DNA of 64,000 nucleotides from Bin80 sp026709335 (GTDB lineage Bacteria; Bacteroidota; Rhodothermia; Rhodothermales; Bin80). Made by a program: the position numbers and the translations under genes. The notes beneath the pieces are model-generated. The model was given only the letters and a program-made list of their open reading frames with translations, made no database searches and was not told where the DNA came from. The DNA lies in the NCBI GenBank assembly GCA_965200825.1, contig OZ241385.1:1-64000 (forward strand), given 5' to 3'. Below are positions 55,824-64,000 of the stretch, one piece after another (the stretch's first letter is position 1; every line of letters starts with the position of its first letter).

Positions 55824-58800
55824 TCATGAGGGAATGCATGCTGGATCAGAAAAGCTTGAAAGTAGCTTGCAGTCTGACTCAAACAAGTTGTTTTCGTCCT
55901 CGGCATACCTGCCGCGTAGGCTAACATCAATTATAGCAATACGGACTCTCTTCTTGAGCGATGGATGAAGCTGCTCTGCAAGCATTGATTTGAGTTCCTC
56001 AGGCTTGCTCGGAACGCCTCCATGAGCCGAAAGCATTTTCATATACTTCTCATTTGCACCAAACCATAAAACCAGATAAACCCCATAACTGTCGGTATTC
56101 GGATCGCGCGTATATTTTGGAACAAGTCTCTTCGAAATCCCATGCCAGATCTTTGAATGTGAGTTCTTTCTTATTTCTATGGGAACTTCTATATGAGATT
56201 TGTACGATAAACGAATATTAGCCCTTTTATTCTCTGAATACTGCCCCTCGGGTTGAGCATCAATATCGTATCGGTGAAGAATTTCCTGCAGGTTTAAGAG
56301 CAATGCATCACGGCACTCATTTCCGCTCCGAGGATGTACGGGCTTTTTAGTTTTCGGGTCACAATACCAATACTGAAGCCAATCATCGGTCTGCTCATTT
56401 CGAATACGATGTGATATTTCTTCAAGAATATCAGTTATTAGGCCAAAAAGATCGGCTGCATTTGCAGGCGGACCATTTTTCAGGGTTCTTTGAATTTGCT
56501 CAACACCTAAACTTGGCCGCATATTCATACGATAACGGAAGGCTTGGGCTTTTTGGGCTTGTTGAAGTTCTTGCTTCCAGATAGCCAAGTCAGGATCAGT
56601 GGTCAACAAGGCAAGCGCCGACATCGCCTTGTCATCGCTACGTTTGCCAAGTTCTTCAACCCATGGGGTGATGGGAGATAATGCATCTCTCGGCTTCTGG
56701 TTATTCCCAAGTAAATATGGGCCGTCCTGAAAAACGTAGCTCTGCCCCTGTTTCCCGATTGCCTGGATGATTGAAAACAGTTCTTCAGGCTTCCATCCCG
56801 TCATATTTTTGAAGATAAATTCTCTGGTGCCACTCATGACAAGAAAATCAAAGATGTGGCGAATACGGATTTCTCCTTTGAGCGAAAGAAAATCTACCAG
56901 CAATGGAAGACATTGATCTCTGGCCACAAACAACCCTGCACAAAGCCAGTATGCCCGCTGTCTGATATCCATTTTTTTCCGTTTCAGCCGTTTCAGCACG
57001 ATTTTATGCAATTCTGCTTTGGATATGCTACCAGCCAGAGCAGCGCTCCAAAGAACCATACGAAGGGAGTCCAATTGGGACCCACTACATCTTGTAGGGA
57101 AGGCCGTAAACATTCGGTTCACGGCAAGTTGCGCAACAGGGGCATATGTCGGATCATTAACCAATTTGAGCAAATATTCATTGGGGGATAATTTGGCGCG
57201 AACACAGGCGTTGTGAATTGCAACCAATGCATCAGCTATCGCTTCGGGTGCACATTTCAAAGCATGCTCCAACCATGGTGGGCGATGAGATATGTCTGTA
57301 ACGAGAAAAAAACCTAATGCCCGTCGTAGCCCTTTTTCGTTCAGGCGATTTAATGCAGTACCCGCCTCGTATTCCTGCTCCAGTATTCCTGCCAGAAAGG
57401 GGCGTGCAAAATATGATCGCTGGTTGGTTTCGTGAAGTTCAGCAATCTGATCAAGATCTGGTAAGTCGTCACGATCTAGCAGATTGCGAAATCCAGACAG
57501 CGTTGCCCGAACAAGGCTCTCGTCACCATCCATGTAGGAGATCAATTGATTCCTTGGATGGTTATCTTGTTTGCTTGATATAGAGAAATAAATTCGAGCA
57601 AGTTGGTCAAGTAGTGCAGGGGAGCAGCGGCCCTTTGCCAGTTCACTTTTATGTTGCCTGATCCGCTCGAGTTCTTTCTTTCTCCGTTCATGGAAGAATG
57701 CCTGATGTTTTTCATGATTTCTTTTCCACTCGGAATCCTCGCGTTTAGGCGGAGAACTATGACTCACCCTACGGCGATTCCGCTGACGTAAGTCTGATGA
57801 AACACGTTCTGTCTGCTCCAAATCGTGATTAGACAGAGGCTCTCCCCAGCTTTGTTTATTGTTAGAGTGTATAGGCGAACTCGTCAATTCTTCGATCAAT
57901 GCAATGCCTTGGCCGTCTGCCAACCCCCCGGGGGAAGGGGAGGTGGACCAAATGAAAGGGAAATCAACTTTATTTTCAAGACATAACAGCAATTTTCGTC
58001 GTTCGTCAATACTGAGATTGCTGGCATCACCATCGAATGCCATTGCAACAGGATCCGACTGAATCAAGATAGGTCTCGCAATTGGATTCAAGGAGGCAAG
58101 CCAGGCTGTAACTCCTCGGAGATCAGGAAAGAGGTTTCCGTCCTGTCCCATTAGAAGAGCTATGGTACGCTGAACACTCAGTCCATCCTCGATTTTTTCA
58201 TGCAGGTATCGTGCGGCCAAAAACTCGGCCAAGAGTCGATGGCGATAAATTCGAGATGTATGGTTACCCTTAAAAAATTCTGAATCAAGAATCGAGCGAA
58301 GAGTTAAATGGTTCTCTCCCTTAATATCTTGCAAGGAAAGAAATTCAAAATCCTCTGGATCGTCTAGGGAGCAGCCTCCTTTATGGGCAATTAAGAGAAG
58401 CGCGGACAGCAACCCTGCGGCATGAAGAAGAGAATGATTTTGTGGAGACAATAAATCAAGCGAGGAGTGGAGATCGGATTCGGAATTCGGTTCATTCAAA
58501 AGCCCCATACAGGCATTCTCGAAGATTTGAGTCAGGTTCTCGGACCATCCCCCAATTCTCACCGATTCAAGCAGGATAGAAAGCAATTGCGGATTCCAGA
58601 GAAAGGCCTCCATGTCGTACTGATGAGCCTGTTGAATGAAGTGTTCTGGATCATTTCTGTAATTTTTGATGATTTCTTTTGCATCATTGTAACTCAGCGG
58701 GTTCAGCTGAAATACTGGAATTGTAGTATCTGGTAGGAGAGAGAGGAGTTCATCATGATCGTGGACTCCAAGCCAACTGCTGGAGCGGCAAGAAAGGCAA

Positions 58801-59147
58801 AACCGGGGAATTCCTAATGCCTCAATGTGTGCTACAACCTTAGAGATTACATCTCTTGAAGTGCCTCCGCCTGTACGGGCCTCGTCCAGTCCATCGAGGA
58901 AGAGCAGTTTATTTCTCCATTGAGAGGTGCTTTCCGGGTTGCGGTTGATAAAGTGTGATACGGGTATAAGTAATCCGCCAGCTCGATCCGCTTCTTTGGA
59001 AAACTCTGTGGTTTTTCCCATTCCGGGCTCCCCTAGGAGAACATAGCCACGGTTTACATCCAGGTTGCACAGTGGCTGAGGATCTTGTTCAAAGTGTTCA
59101 TCTTCACTCAGTTTAACCTGACTGACCGTACGATTTATCGTGAACAT
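55824..59147 (-). CDS. NACHT-type (STAND) NTPase, candidate defence protein
   Basis: 1107 residues from the ATG that overlaps the upstream stop (TAATG). The NTPase sits at the very N terminus: Walker A GEPGMGKTT (39-47), Walker B LLFLDGLDEA (81-90), with the DGLDEA form typical of NACHT proteins, followed by sensor-type CLSCRSSSWL. A winged-helix-like part and a leucine-rich helical C-terminal ~700 residues follow, with a charged stretch (KRNHEKHQAFFHERRKKELE) in the middle. Unlike most bacterial NACHT defence proteins there is no N-terminal effector domain. Known relatives act as phage sensors; that role here is inferred from architecture and the ATPase partner. Confidence 0.82.
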   Translation of the reverse strand: MFTINRTVSQVKLSEDEHFEQDPQPLCNLDVNRGYVLLGEPGMGKTTEFSKEADRAGGLLIPVSHFINRNPESTSQWRNKLLFLDGLDEARTGGGTSRDVISKVVAHIEALGIPRFCLSCRSSSWLGVHDHDELLSLLPDTTIPVFQLNPLSYNDAKEIIKNYRNDPEHFIQQAHQYDMEAFLWNPQLLSILLESVRIGGWSENLTQIFENACMGLLNEPNSESDLHSSLDLLSPQNHSLLHAAGLLSALLLIAHKGGCSLDDPEDFEFLSLQDIKGENHLTLRSILDSEFFKGNHTSRIYRHRLLAEFLAARYLHEKIEDGLSVQRTIALLMGQDGNLFPDLRGVTAWLASLNPIARPILIQSDPVAMAFDGDASNLSIDERRKLLLCLENKVDFPFIWSTSPSPGGLADGQGIALIEELTSSPIHSNNKQSWGEPLSNHDLEQTERVSSDLRQRNRRRVSHSSPPKREDSEWKRNHEKHQAFFHERRKKELERIRQHKSELAKGRCSPALLDQLARIYFSISSKQDNHPRNQLISYMDGDESLVRATLSGFRNLLDRDDLPDLDQIAELHETNQRSYFARPFLAGILEQEYEAGTALNRLNEKGLRRALGFFLVTDISHRPPWLEHALKCAPEAIADALVAIHNACVRAKLSPNEYLLKLVNDPTYAPVAQLAVNRMFTAFPTRCSGSQLDSLRMVLWSAALAGSISKAELHKIVLKRLKRKKMDIRQRAYWLCAGLFVARDQCLPLLVDFLSLKGEIRIRHIFDFLVMSGTREFIFKNMTGWKPEELFSIIQAIGKQGQSYVFQDGPYLLGNNQKPRDALSPITPWVEELGKRSDDKAMSALALLTTDPDLAIWKQELQQAQKAQAFRYRMNMRPSLGVEQIQRTLKNGPPANAADLFGLITDILEEISHRIRNEQTDDWLQYWYCDPKTKKPVHPRSGNECRDALLLNLQEILHRYDIDAQPEGQYSENKRANIRLSYKSHIEVPIEIRKNSHSKIWHGISKRLVPKYTRDPNTDSYGVYLVLWFGANEKYMKMLSAHGGVPSKPEELKSMLAEQLHPSLKKRVRIAIIDVSLRGRYAEDENNLFESDCKLLSSFSDPACIPS

Positions 59148-60418
59148 TAAATTTTTTTCTCTAGCCATTCGTCCGCACTCAGAGAAAAAAAATCTTGTAT
59201 TGAAGTTCCGCTGGGGCCTACAACCATCGTCCTGGCTTTTGGGAAACGGGCCTTGAATGCATCAAGCCCATGCCTTTTTAATGATTCTCCGCTCTTCACC
59301 TCAATCCCCAGCAGGTGAGGCCCGCGCGAAATAACAAAATCCACTTCATACGGAGGGTCACGCCAATAGTGAATCCGGGTTACAATGCCTCGAGTATTCA
59401 GCAGATGCGCACCTATGGAACTCTCCACAATACGCCCCCAAAAAGGACGATCAATCTGTGCCTCCTGGAATGTATAACCGGATGGAACCGTCATGAGTGC
59501 CGTATTCAGCACATTAAGTTTTGGCGAAGACGCTTTGCCCACATGCGGACTTGGTGTATAGCGAGTTAGAGAGGCGACCATGCCTGCATCAGAAAGCAGA
59601 TTTAGATAATGGGCAATCATGGTTGAATTTCCTCTGTCTTGAAGCTGTCCAAGTAGTTTGTGATAGGAAATTAATTGGCCAGAATAGTATGGTGCAAGAT
59701 CAATCAATTGGCGCATCAGGGCTGGCTTTTTAATGCTTGTGAGTCCCATAATATCCCGACCTATGACAGGCCTTACGATAGAGTTATTGATGTAATCGTG
59801 CCAGTGATCCACTTGCACATGTCCTTCTCTGATCAATATGGAACCGGGATAGCCGCCGAAGAACAGATATTTTTCAACATTCAGTTTGAATACCTGCGTG
59901 ATTTCCCGAAATGACCAATGCTTGATATTTAAGGTATTGAAGCGACCAGCAAGGCTCTCATTCATTCCGACTAACATTCTCCAGGCAGCTGACCCCAAGA
60001 CCACTGGCCGGAGAGGGGTGCCGTCTCGACGATCTTTATCCCAGAGCCCTTTCACGAGATTAGACCAACGGGGGATCAATTGAATCTCGTCCAGAACGAG
60101 TACCAGCCCCCGCTCTGATTTTCGAGAAGCTTCTCGTGCACTTTCCCAGAGATCAATTAGCATCTGTACACTAGGTTGCTTACCGATTCGTACAGGATCT
60201 GTGGTATTTGAATATCTGGCGAGGTCAAACTCGGGATCGTCCAATGGAACGTACCAGCACAAAAATCCTAATTCGGTCAATTGACTACACGCCTGAATAG
60301 CCACGGTTGTCTTGCCCGTTTGCCGGGGACCAGTTGCAGCAATGATGCGCATGCCCGTGTTACTCAAGATCAACTCCACCATTTTCTTCACATGTGCACG
60401 CCTATAGTTGTTATTCAT
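59147..60418 (-). CDS. DUF4143-type AAA ATPase with restriction-endonuclease-like C terminus
   Basis: 423 residues. AAA_14 core: Walker A GPRQTGKTT (30-38), Walker B LVLVLDEIQ (105-113), arginine-finger region LGSAAWRMLVG, and the family's FFGGYPGSI box. The C-terminal DUF4143 part has a PD-(D/E)xK-like core: YEVDFVISRG and LGIEVKSGESLKRHG. DUF4143 ATPases are widespread, usually single genes of unsettled function. Here the stop overlaps the NACHT start by one base (TAATG), so the two proteins are made together. An AT-rich palindrome lies six bases upstream of the ATG. Confidence 0.9.
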   Translation of the reverse strand: MNNNYRRAHVKKMVELILSNTGMRIIAATGPRQTGKTTVAIQACSQLTELGFLCWYVPLDDPEFDLARYSNTTDPVRIGKQPSVQMLIDLWESAREASRKSERGLVLVLDEIQLIPRWSNLVKGLWDKDRRDGTPLRPVVLGSAAWRMLVGMNESLAGRFNTLNIKHWSFREITQVFKLNVEKYLFFGGYPGSILIREGHVQVDHWHDYINNSIVRPVIGRDIMGLTSIKKPALMRQLIDLAPYYSGQLISYHKLLGQLQDRGNSTMIAHYLNLLSDAGMVASLTRYTPSPHVGKASSPKLNVLNTALMTVPSGYTFQEAQIDRPFWGRIVESSIGAHLLNTRGIVTRIHYWRDPPYEVDFVISRGPHLLGIEVKSGESLKRHGLDAFKARFPKARTMVVGPSGTSIQDFFSLSADEWLEKKI

Positions 60419-60423
60419 AATTA

Positions 60424-60449
60424 TATAACTAAAATTTTTATTAGTTATA
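60424..60449 (-). promoter_or_regulatory. Palindromic operator-like site before the DUF4143/NACHT operon
   Basis: TATAACTAA (60424-60432) and TTAGTTATA (60441-60449) are perfect nine-base inverted repeats around an eight-base AT spacer, ending five bases above the ATG. It lies where a promoter -10 or operator would be. No dedicated regulator gene is adjacent. Confidence 0.5.
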
Positions 60450-60586
60450 GTACTTTTTATATTTTTTGAAGTTTCAATTTAGGATCCGAGGCAGAATAGT
60501 AGCGTTTCGATTCAGATTAGATCAAGAGTGGAGGCAGGGTAGAGGTCACAAAAAGTGACCTACTCATCAAGCTCGACTTGATCTCA

Positions 60587-60713
60587 TTGGGTTCTATGGG
60601 TTTTGCACGGTTTGAGATCTGAGCCTCCACAGAAGAAAGAGTTGTAACTCTGAAATTTCCCACTCATTCAGCTCTGGCGTTGGATTTTGGACGGCAAAGC
60701 GTGTAGAACCCAA
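60587..60713. repeat. 127-bp MITE carrying an ISL3-like transposase end
   Basis: Ten-base perfect terminal inverted repeats, TTGGGTTCTA (60587-60596) and TAGAACCCAA (60704-60713), with partial similarity continuing inward (TTTGC). Inside, on the minus strand, 27 codons (60667-60584) end GKFQSYNSFFCGGSDLKP, parallel to the ENFRSAILFFCGGLALYP end of the ISL3-like transposase at 44640-44825. This suggests an internally deleted derivative of a related element. Confidence 0.55.
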
Positions 60714-61055
60714 CTATGGCACTTCCTGAATGTGTCTACGCAATCTTGATGACTTCTTTCATACCGACCTTTTCCATATCCTTGATCCATTGAGGAAGGA
60801 GTTCCTTGCCATCCACCTAAGCGTTACTCCTCAAGAAGCTTCTGGAGTCTTGACGGATTATACAAAACGGCGAAAAAGCAATGAACTTCGGTCAAAAAGG
60901 AGAAAGTTTTTGGAATTCAAATCAAAAACTCTATACTTGACGGGATTTTCGGTTTAATAAGAATTGTCATGCCCGTCGTAATTTCAACCGAGCACACCGG
61001 AACCCGTTTATAAGTCACAGATAATGGAACCGAAAAACTTTGACATGTGGTCAAT

Positions 61056-63665
61056 TCACGATTCAAATTCTACAGATAAATCCTCCTCATCCGTTTCCTG
61101 ATCGTCTGAAATTACACGAGTCACATCCGCAATAAAATCATTTTCTCTGAGTCGAATCAGTCGAACGCCCTGACTTGCACGTCCAATCACTGAGATTTTG
61201 CTGACCGCCTGTCGAATCAGGGTTCCATTTTGAGTAATGATCATCAGATCATCGGAGTCCAGCACTCCTCGAATAGCGACGAGTGCTCCGGTTTTTTCGT
61301 TGATTTTTTGCGTTGTCACTCCCTGTCCAGCTGTAACCGTTTCTCGGTAATCGCTGATTTTTGAACGCTTTCCAAAACCGTTTGCACTAACGGTCAGGAG
61401 AGTTTGCTCCGCTTCCTCGGAAACAACCACCATCCCTACAACCTGCTGATCCTCCTTCATCCTGATCCCAATGACTCCCTGCGAAAAACGTCCGACTGCT
61501 CGGATACGCTTTTCTGCGCGACGGTTTGCAAGCCCTCCAGAAGAGGCAAGAATAATATGTGAATTTCCATCGGTCAGTCGGGCTTCTAAAACGGAGTCAC
61601 CTTCACGAATTTTAATCGCCCTCAATCCTTTTTTCCATGGGTTGCGATACTCCCAGAGAGCCGTCTTTTTGAGTAATCCTCCGCGTGTAGCCATGAGAAC
61701 GTAGTGATTTTTCAAGAATTCTTCATTCGTGAAATCTTCTCTACTGATTGGCAATACCGCCCGGATGCGATCATCCGATGCAATGGAGATCAAATTGCGG
61801 ATGCTTCGTCCCTGGGAAGTACGTGCTCCAACGGGGATTTGATATACGCGGAGAAAATAACATTGCCCATGATCCGTAAATATCAGCAAATAATCCAGGT
61901 TGTACGAGGCAAAGAGGTGCTCCAAATAATCCTCGCTTCGGAGGGTACTCCCTCGTGCACCTATACCACCACGTCCCTGAAGTTGAAAATCATCCAACGG
62001 CGTTCTTTTGATAACCCCCTGATGCGATACTGTGACAACCATTCTGGTATTGTCAATCAGATCCTCTATCAGAATATCGTCTCCACCTACATCGTCAATT
62101 TCAGTGCGGCGATCATCGCCATATTTATCAGCAAGTTCGGTGATTTCCTCCTTGATGATATTCATTCGCAACTCTTTGCTTCCCAGAATTTCGGTCAGAC
62201 GCACAACCTCCTCTTTCTTTGCCTGAAAATCTTCCAAAATTTTATCTCGCTCCAATCCTGTCAATCGACTTAGTCGAAGTGCCAGAATTGCATTTGCCTG
62301 GGCCTCACTCAGCCAAGTATCTCTATCATGATCCATAAGGCCGGGTGCAGTTTCGGGAAGCCCCAAGCGCTCGAGTTGTGCCGGGGTCAGCTTTGACGGC
62401 CATATCCCCTTAACTAGACATTCGCGCGCCTCATCAATATCTGGGGATTCTCGAATCATGGTAATGACAGCATCCAAATAATCCAAAGCAATCACAAGCC
62501 CTTCAAGGATATGTGCCTGTTTCTGAACTTCATTGAGCTGGTATTGCGTACGACGCGTGACTACTTCATATCGATGGTTAACAAAATGCACAATTGCATC
62601 TTTAAGTGTCAGGATCTCCGGGCGTCCATTGACCAGCGCAACTAGGTTCGCGCCAAAGGACTGCTGACATCTGGAGTATTTATAGAGCTTGTTCTCAATG
62701 ACTTGGGGGTGCGCATCTTTCTTGAGTTCAACCACAATGCGCATACCATCTCGGTCGCTCTCATCACGTAAGTCGCTGATCCCCTCAATGCGCTTGTCTC
62801 GTACCAGTTCAGCAATTTTTTCAACCAGAACGGCTTTGTTAACTTGATAGGGAATTTCAGTAATGATTAGAGCTATTCTGCCTCGCTGCAACTCCTCCTC
62901 ATGAATTTTGGCGCGCATCAGAATTCTTCCCCTACCTGTATGATAGGCTGCCTGGACCCCCTTTACTCCATAAATGATCCCACCTGTCGGGAAATCTGGG
63001 CCAGGAACATGCTCCATCAGCCCGATCGTGTCAATCAGAGGATTGTCTATATATGCAATGATGGCAGATGCAACTTCCCGGAGATTATGAGGCGGGATTT
63101 TTGTAGCCATGCCTACCGCAATTCCATCCCCTCCATTAATCAGCAGATTGGGAGCCGCTGCTGGAAGAACCACAGGTTCTTCCAGGGAGCCGTCAAAATT
63201 TTCCTGAAAATCAACTGTATCTTGTTTGATATCCCGAAGTAATTCTGCTGCCAGACGCGTCAAACGTGCTTCGGTATATCGCATTGCTGCGGCAGAGTCA
63301 CCATCAACAGATCCAAAGTTACCTTGACCGTCTACCAAGGGGCATCTTAACGAAAAGTACTGTGCCATCCGAACCATGGTATCATAGACAGACGAGTCTC
63401 CGTGTGGGTGATATTTACCCAAAACTTCCCCAACAATACGAGCACTCTTCTTGTAGGTGGAGCCAGGGGTCAATCCCAGTTCACTCATTCCAAAGAGCAC
63501 GCGACGGTGGGCAGGCTTTAATCCATCCCGAACATCAGGAAGTGCTCGTCCGACAATTACCGACATTGAATAATCAATGTAGGAGGATTCCATTTCCTCG
63601 GTAATGTTCAACGGAACTATGCGCTCCTGATCATCTCCTTCAATTCTGTCAATTATATCAGCCAT
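61056..63665 (-). CDS. gyrA: DNA gyrase subunit A
   Basis: 869 residues, normal for GyrA. N-terminal breakage-reunion domain with catalytic Tyr130 (SAAAMRYTEARLTRLA), and a quinolone-resistance region KYHPHGDSSVYDTMVRMAQ with Ser91 and Asp95 at the positions of E. coli Ser83 and Asp87, i.e. the susceptible form. The C-terminal beta-pinwheel has a GyrA box variant (LQGRGGIGARGST), distinguishing it from ParC. The acidic tail (DDQETDEEDLSVEFES) is typical. It forms A2B2 with GyrB to introduce negative supercoils. No Shine-Dalgarno; no gyrB in the window. Confidence 0.97.
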   Translation of the reverse strand: MADIIDRIEGDDQERIVPLNITEEMESSYIDYSMSVIVGRALPDVRDGLKPAHRRVLFGMSELGLTPGSTYKKSARIVGEVLGKYHPHGDSSVYDTMVRMAQYFSLRCPLVDGQGNFGSVDGDSAAAMRYTEARLTRLAAELLRDIKQDTVDFQENFDGSLEEPVVLPAAAPNLLINGGDGIAVGMATKIPPHNLREVASAIIAYIDNPLIDTIGLMEHVPGPDFPTGGIIYGVKGVQAAYHTGRGRILMRAKIHEEELQRGRIALIITEIPYQVNKAVLVEKIAELVRDKRIEGISDLRDESDRDGMRIVVELKKDAHPQVIENKLYKYSRCQQSFGANLVALVNGRPEILTLKDAIVHFVNHRYEVVTRRTQYQLNEVQKQAHILEGLVIALDYLDAVITMIRESPDIDEARECLVKGIWPSKLTPAQLERLGLPETAPGLMDHDRDTWLSEAQANAILALRLSRLTGLERDKILEDFQAKKEEVVRLTEILGSKELRMNIIKEEITELADKYGDDRRTEIDDVGGDDILIEDLIDNTRMVVTVSHQGVIKRTPLDDFQLQGRGGIGARGSTLRSEDYLEHLFASYNLDYLLIFTDHGQCYFLRVYQIPVGARTSQGRSIRNLISIASDDRIRAVLPISREDFTNEEFLKNHYVLMATRGGLLKKTALWEYRNPWKKGLRAIKIREGDSVLEARLTDGNSHIILASSGGLANRRAEKRIRAVGRFSQGVIGIRMKEDQQVVGMVVVSEEAEQTLLTVSANGFGKRSKISDYRETVTAGQGVTTQKINEKTGALVAIRGVLDSDDLMIITQNGTLIRQAVSKISVIGRASQGVRLIRLRENDFIADVTRVISDDQETDEEDLSVEFES

Positions 63666-63801
63666 TCATATGGTATCTGCTTTGGTAGGTAATCTCTTCA
63701 AGAGTCATAGCCAGCATTTTATGAGATCAGTTGCTCTTATAACGCCGCCTAAATCTTCGTATCATCACGCGATTATTTATTGTGAAAATTCCCATGACAG
63801 G

Positions 63802-64000
63802 TTACAGCTTGCTCTCCGATTCCAGTGCTGTGGAAAACTCAGGAAAAATCAATTTCTTTTGTTCGGCTGATAGTCCGGTCAGAGGTAATCGCACGGTTGA
63901 CTCCGCATATCCAAGCATATTCAGAATGGCTTTGACGGGTATGGGGTTGGTATCCGAAAAGCATGCACGCATTGCCCGTAGCATCATGTAATGGGTTTCT
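63802..64000 (-). CDS. dapA: 4-hydroxy-tetrahydrodipicolinate synthase, 3' end only
   Basis: Last 65 codons of DapA, cut by the window edge: ACFSDTNPIPVKAILNMLGY, then ESTVRLPLTGLSAEQK and a short acidic tail. NPIPVKA..L..LG...VRLPL is the conserved C-terminal region of the DapA aldolase family (lysine/diaminopimelate pathway). It lies 136 bases upstream of gyrA in the same direction. N-acetylneuraminate lyase relatives are less likely given the NPIPVK motif. Confidence 0.85.
   Translation of the reverse strand, partial: ETHYMMLRAMRACFSDTNPIPVKAILNMLGYAESTVRLPLTGLSAEQKKLIFPEFSTALESESKL

Larger units (their letters stand above)
60419..61055. other. Region upstream of the DUF4143/NACHT operon
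   Basis: Holds the operator-like palindrome (60424-60449), a hairpin AGGTCAC-AAAAA-GTGACCT (60543-60561) and a MITE-like element (60587-60713). A minus-strand 26-codon tail (60816-60736, containing ELLPQWIKDMEKVGMKEVIK) resembles the end of an extracellular solute-binding protein but has no start. The remainder to 61055 shows nothing. Confidence 0.45.

Noticed and set aside
1..64000. tRNA, rRNA and CRISPR loci
   Set aside because: I looked in the larger intergenic stretches for T-loop-like GGTTCGAATCC patterns, rRNA cores and spaced repeats and recognised none; a covariance-model scan would be needed to exclude small RNAs.

Overview
The window looks like a chromosomal segment of a Bacteroidota-related bacterium of the Rhodothermota/Balneolota kind. 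Evidence: two secreted proteins end in the YPNPFNP-type C-terminal sorting domain of type IX secretion, there is a SusC-type receptor fragment, several six-bladed beta-propeller lipoproteins, a DUF58/BatA/vWA operon, few Shine-Dalgarno sequences, and relics of several insertion-sequence families. Housekeeping genes (gyrA, dapA, lipA, uppP, fur-like, rqcH) are interleaved with accessory DNA.

Layout. 1-3663: end of a conjugative type IV secretion cluster (trbE, trbJ, trbL, trbF), without trbG or trbI after trbF. 3842-8965: a 1707-residue type IX-secreted beta-structured surface protein with a G-quadruplex-type motif in its leader. 9-18.2 kb: sparse accessory DNA with a degraded and an intact copy of a coiled-coil membrane protein, an orphan AAA ATPase, a Fur-family regulator, a TPR protein, a YqaA-type membrane protein, a second type IX cargo and an ISAzo13 relic. 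18.5-21.5 kb: a TnpB-only IS200/IS605 element that appears to have inserted just behind the rqcH start codon. 21.5-23.2 kb: uppP and an EcsC-family gene. 23.5-30.4 kb (minus): tripartite RND efflux operon whose TolC-like gene carries a fused periplasmic binding domain. 30.9-41.2 kb: six-gene operon of a YVTN propeller, DUF58, BatA-like, DUF4175-like, vWA and caspase-like proteins, with no moxR in the window. 41.3-44.0 kb: a beta-propeller lipoprotein and an adrenodoxin-type NADP reductase.

44-50.5 kb is an insertion-sequence graveyard around an unusual cassette: two different secreted eight-cysteine peptides, two paralogous beta-propeller lipoproteins and a frameshifted membrane-anchored thioredoxin-fold protein. 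It is bounded by the 3' part (left) and an internal part (right) of ISL3-like transposases. 50.6-55.7 kb: SDR, sulfatase, lipA and L-lysine 6-aminotransferase. 55.8-60.4 kb (minus): a translationally coupled pair, DUF4143 ATPase plus NACHT-type NTPase, behind a palindromic operator-like site; it is a candidate defence operon. 61-64 kb (minus): gyrA and the end of dapA.

No tRNA, rRNA or CRISPR array was recognised. All family assignments are from reading motifs by eye; no searches were run.
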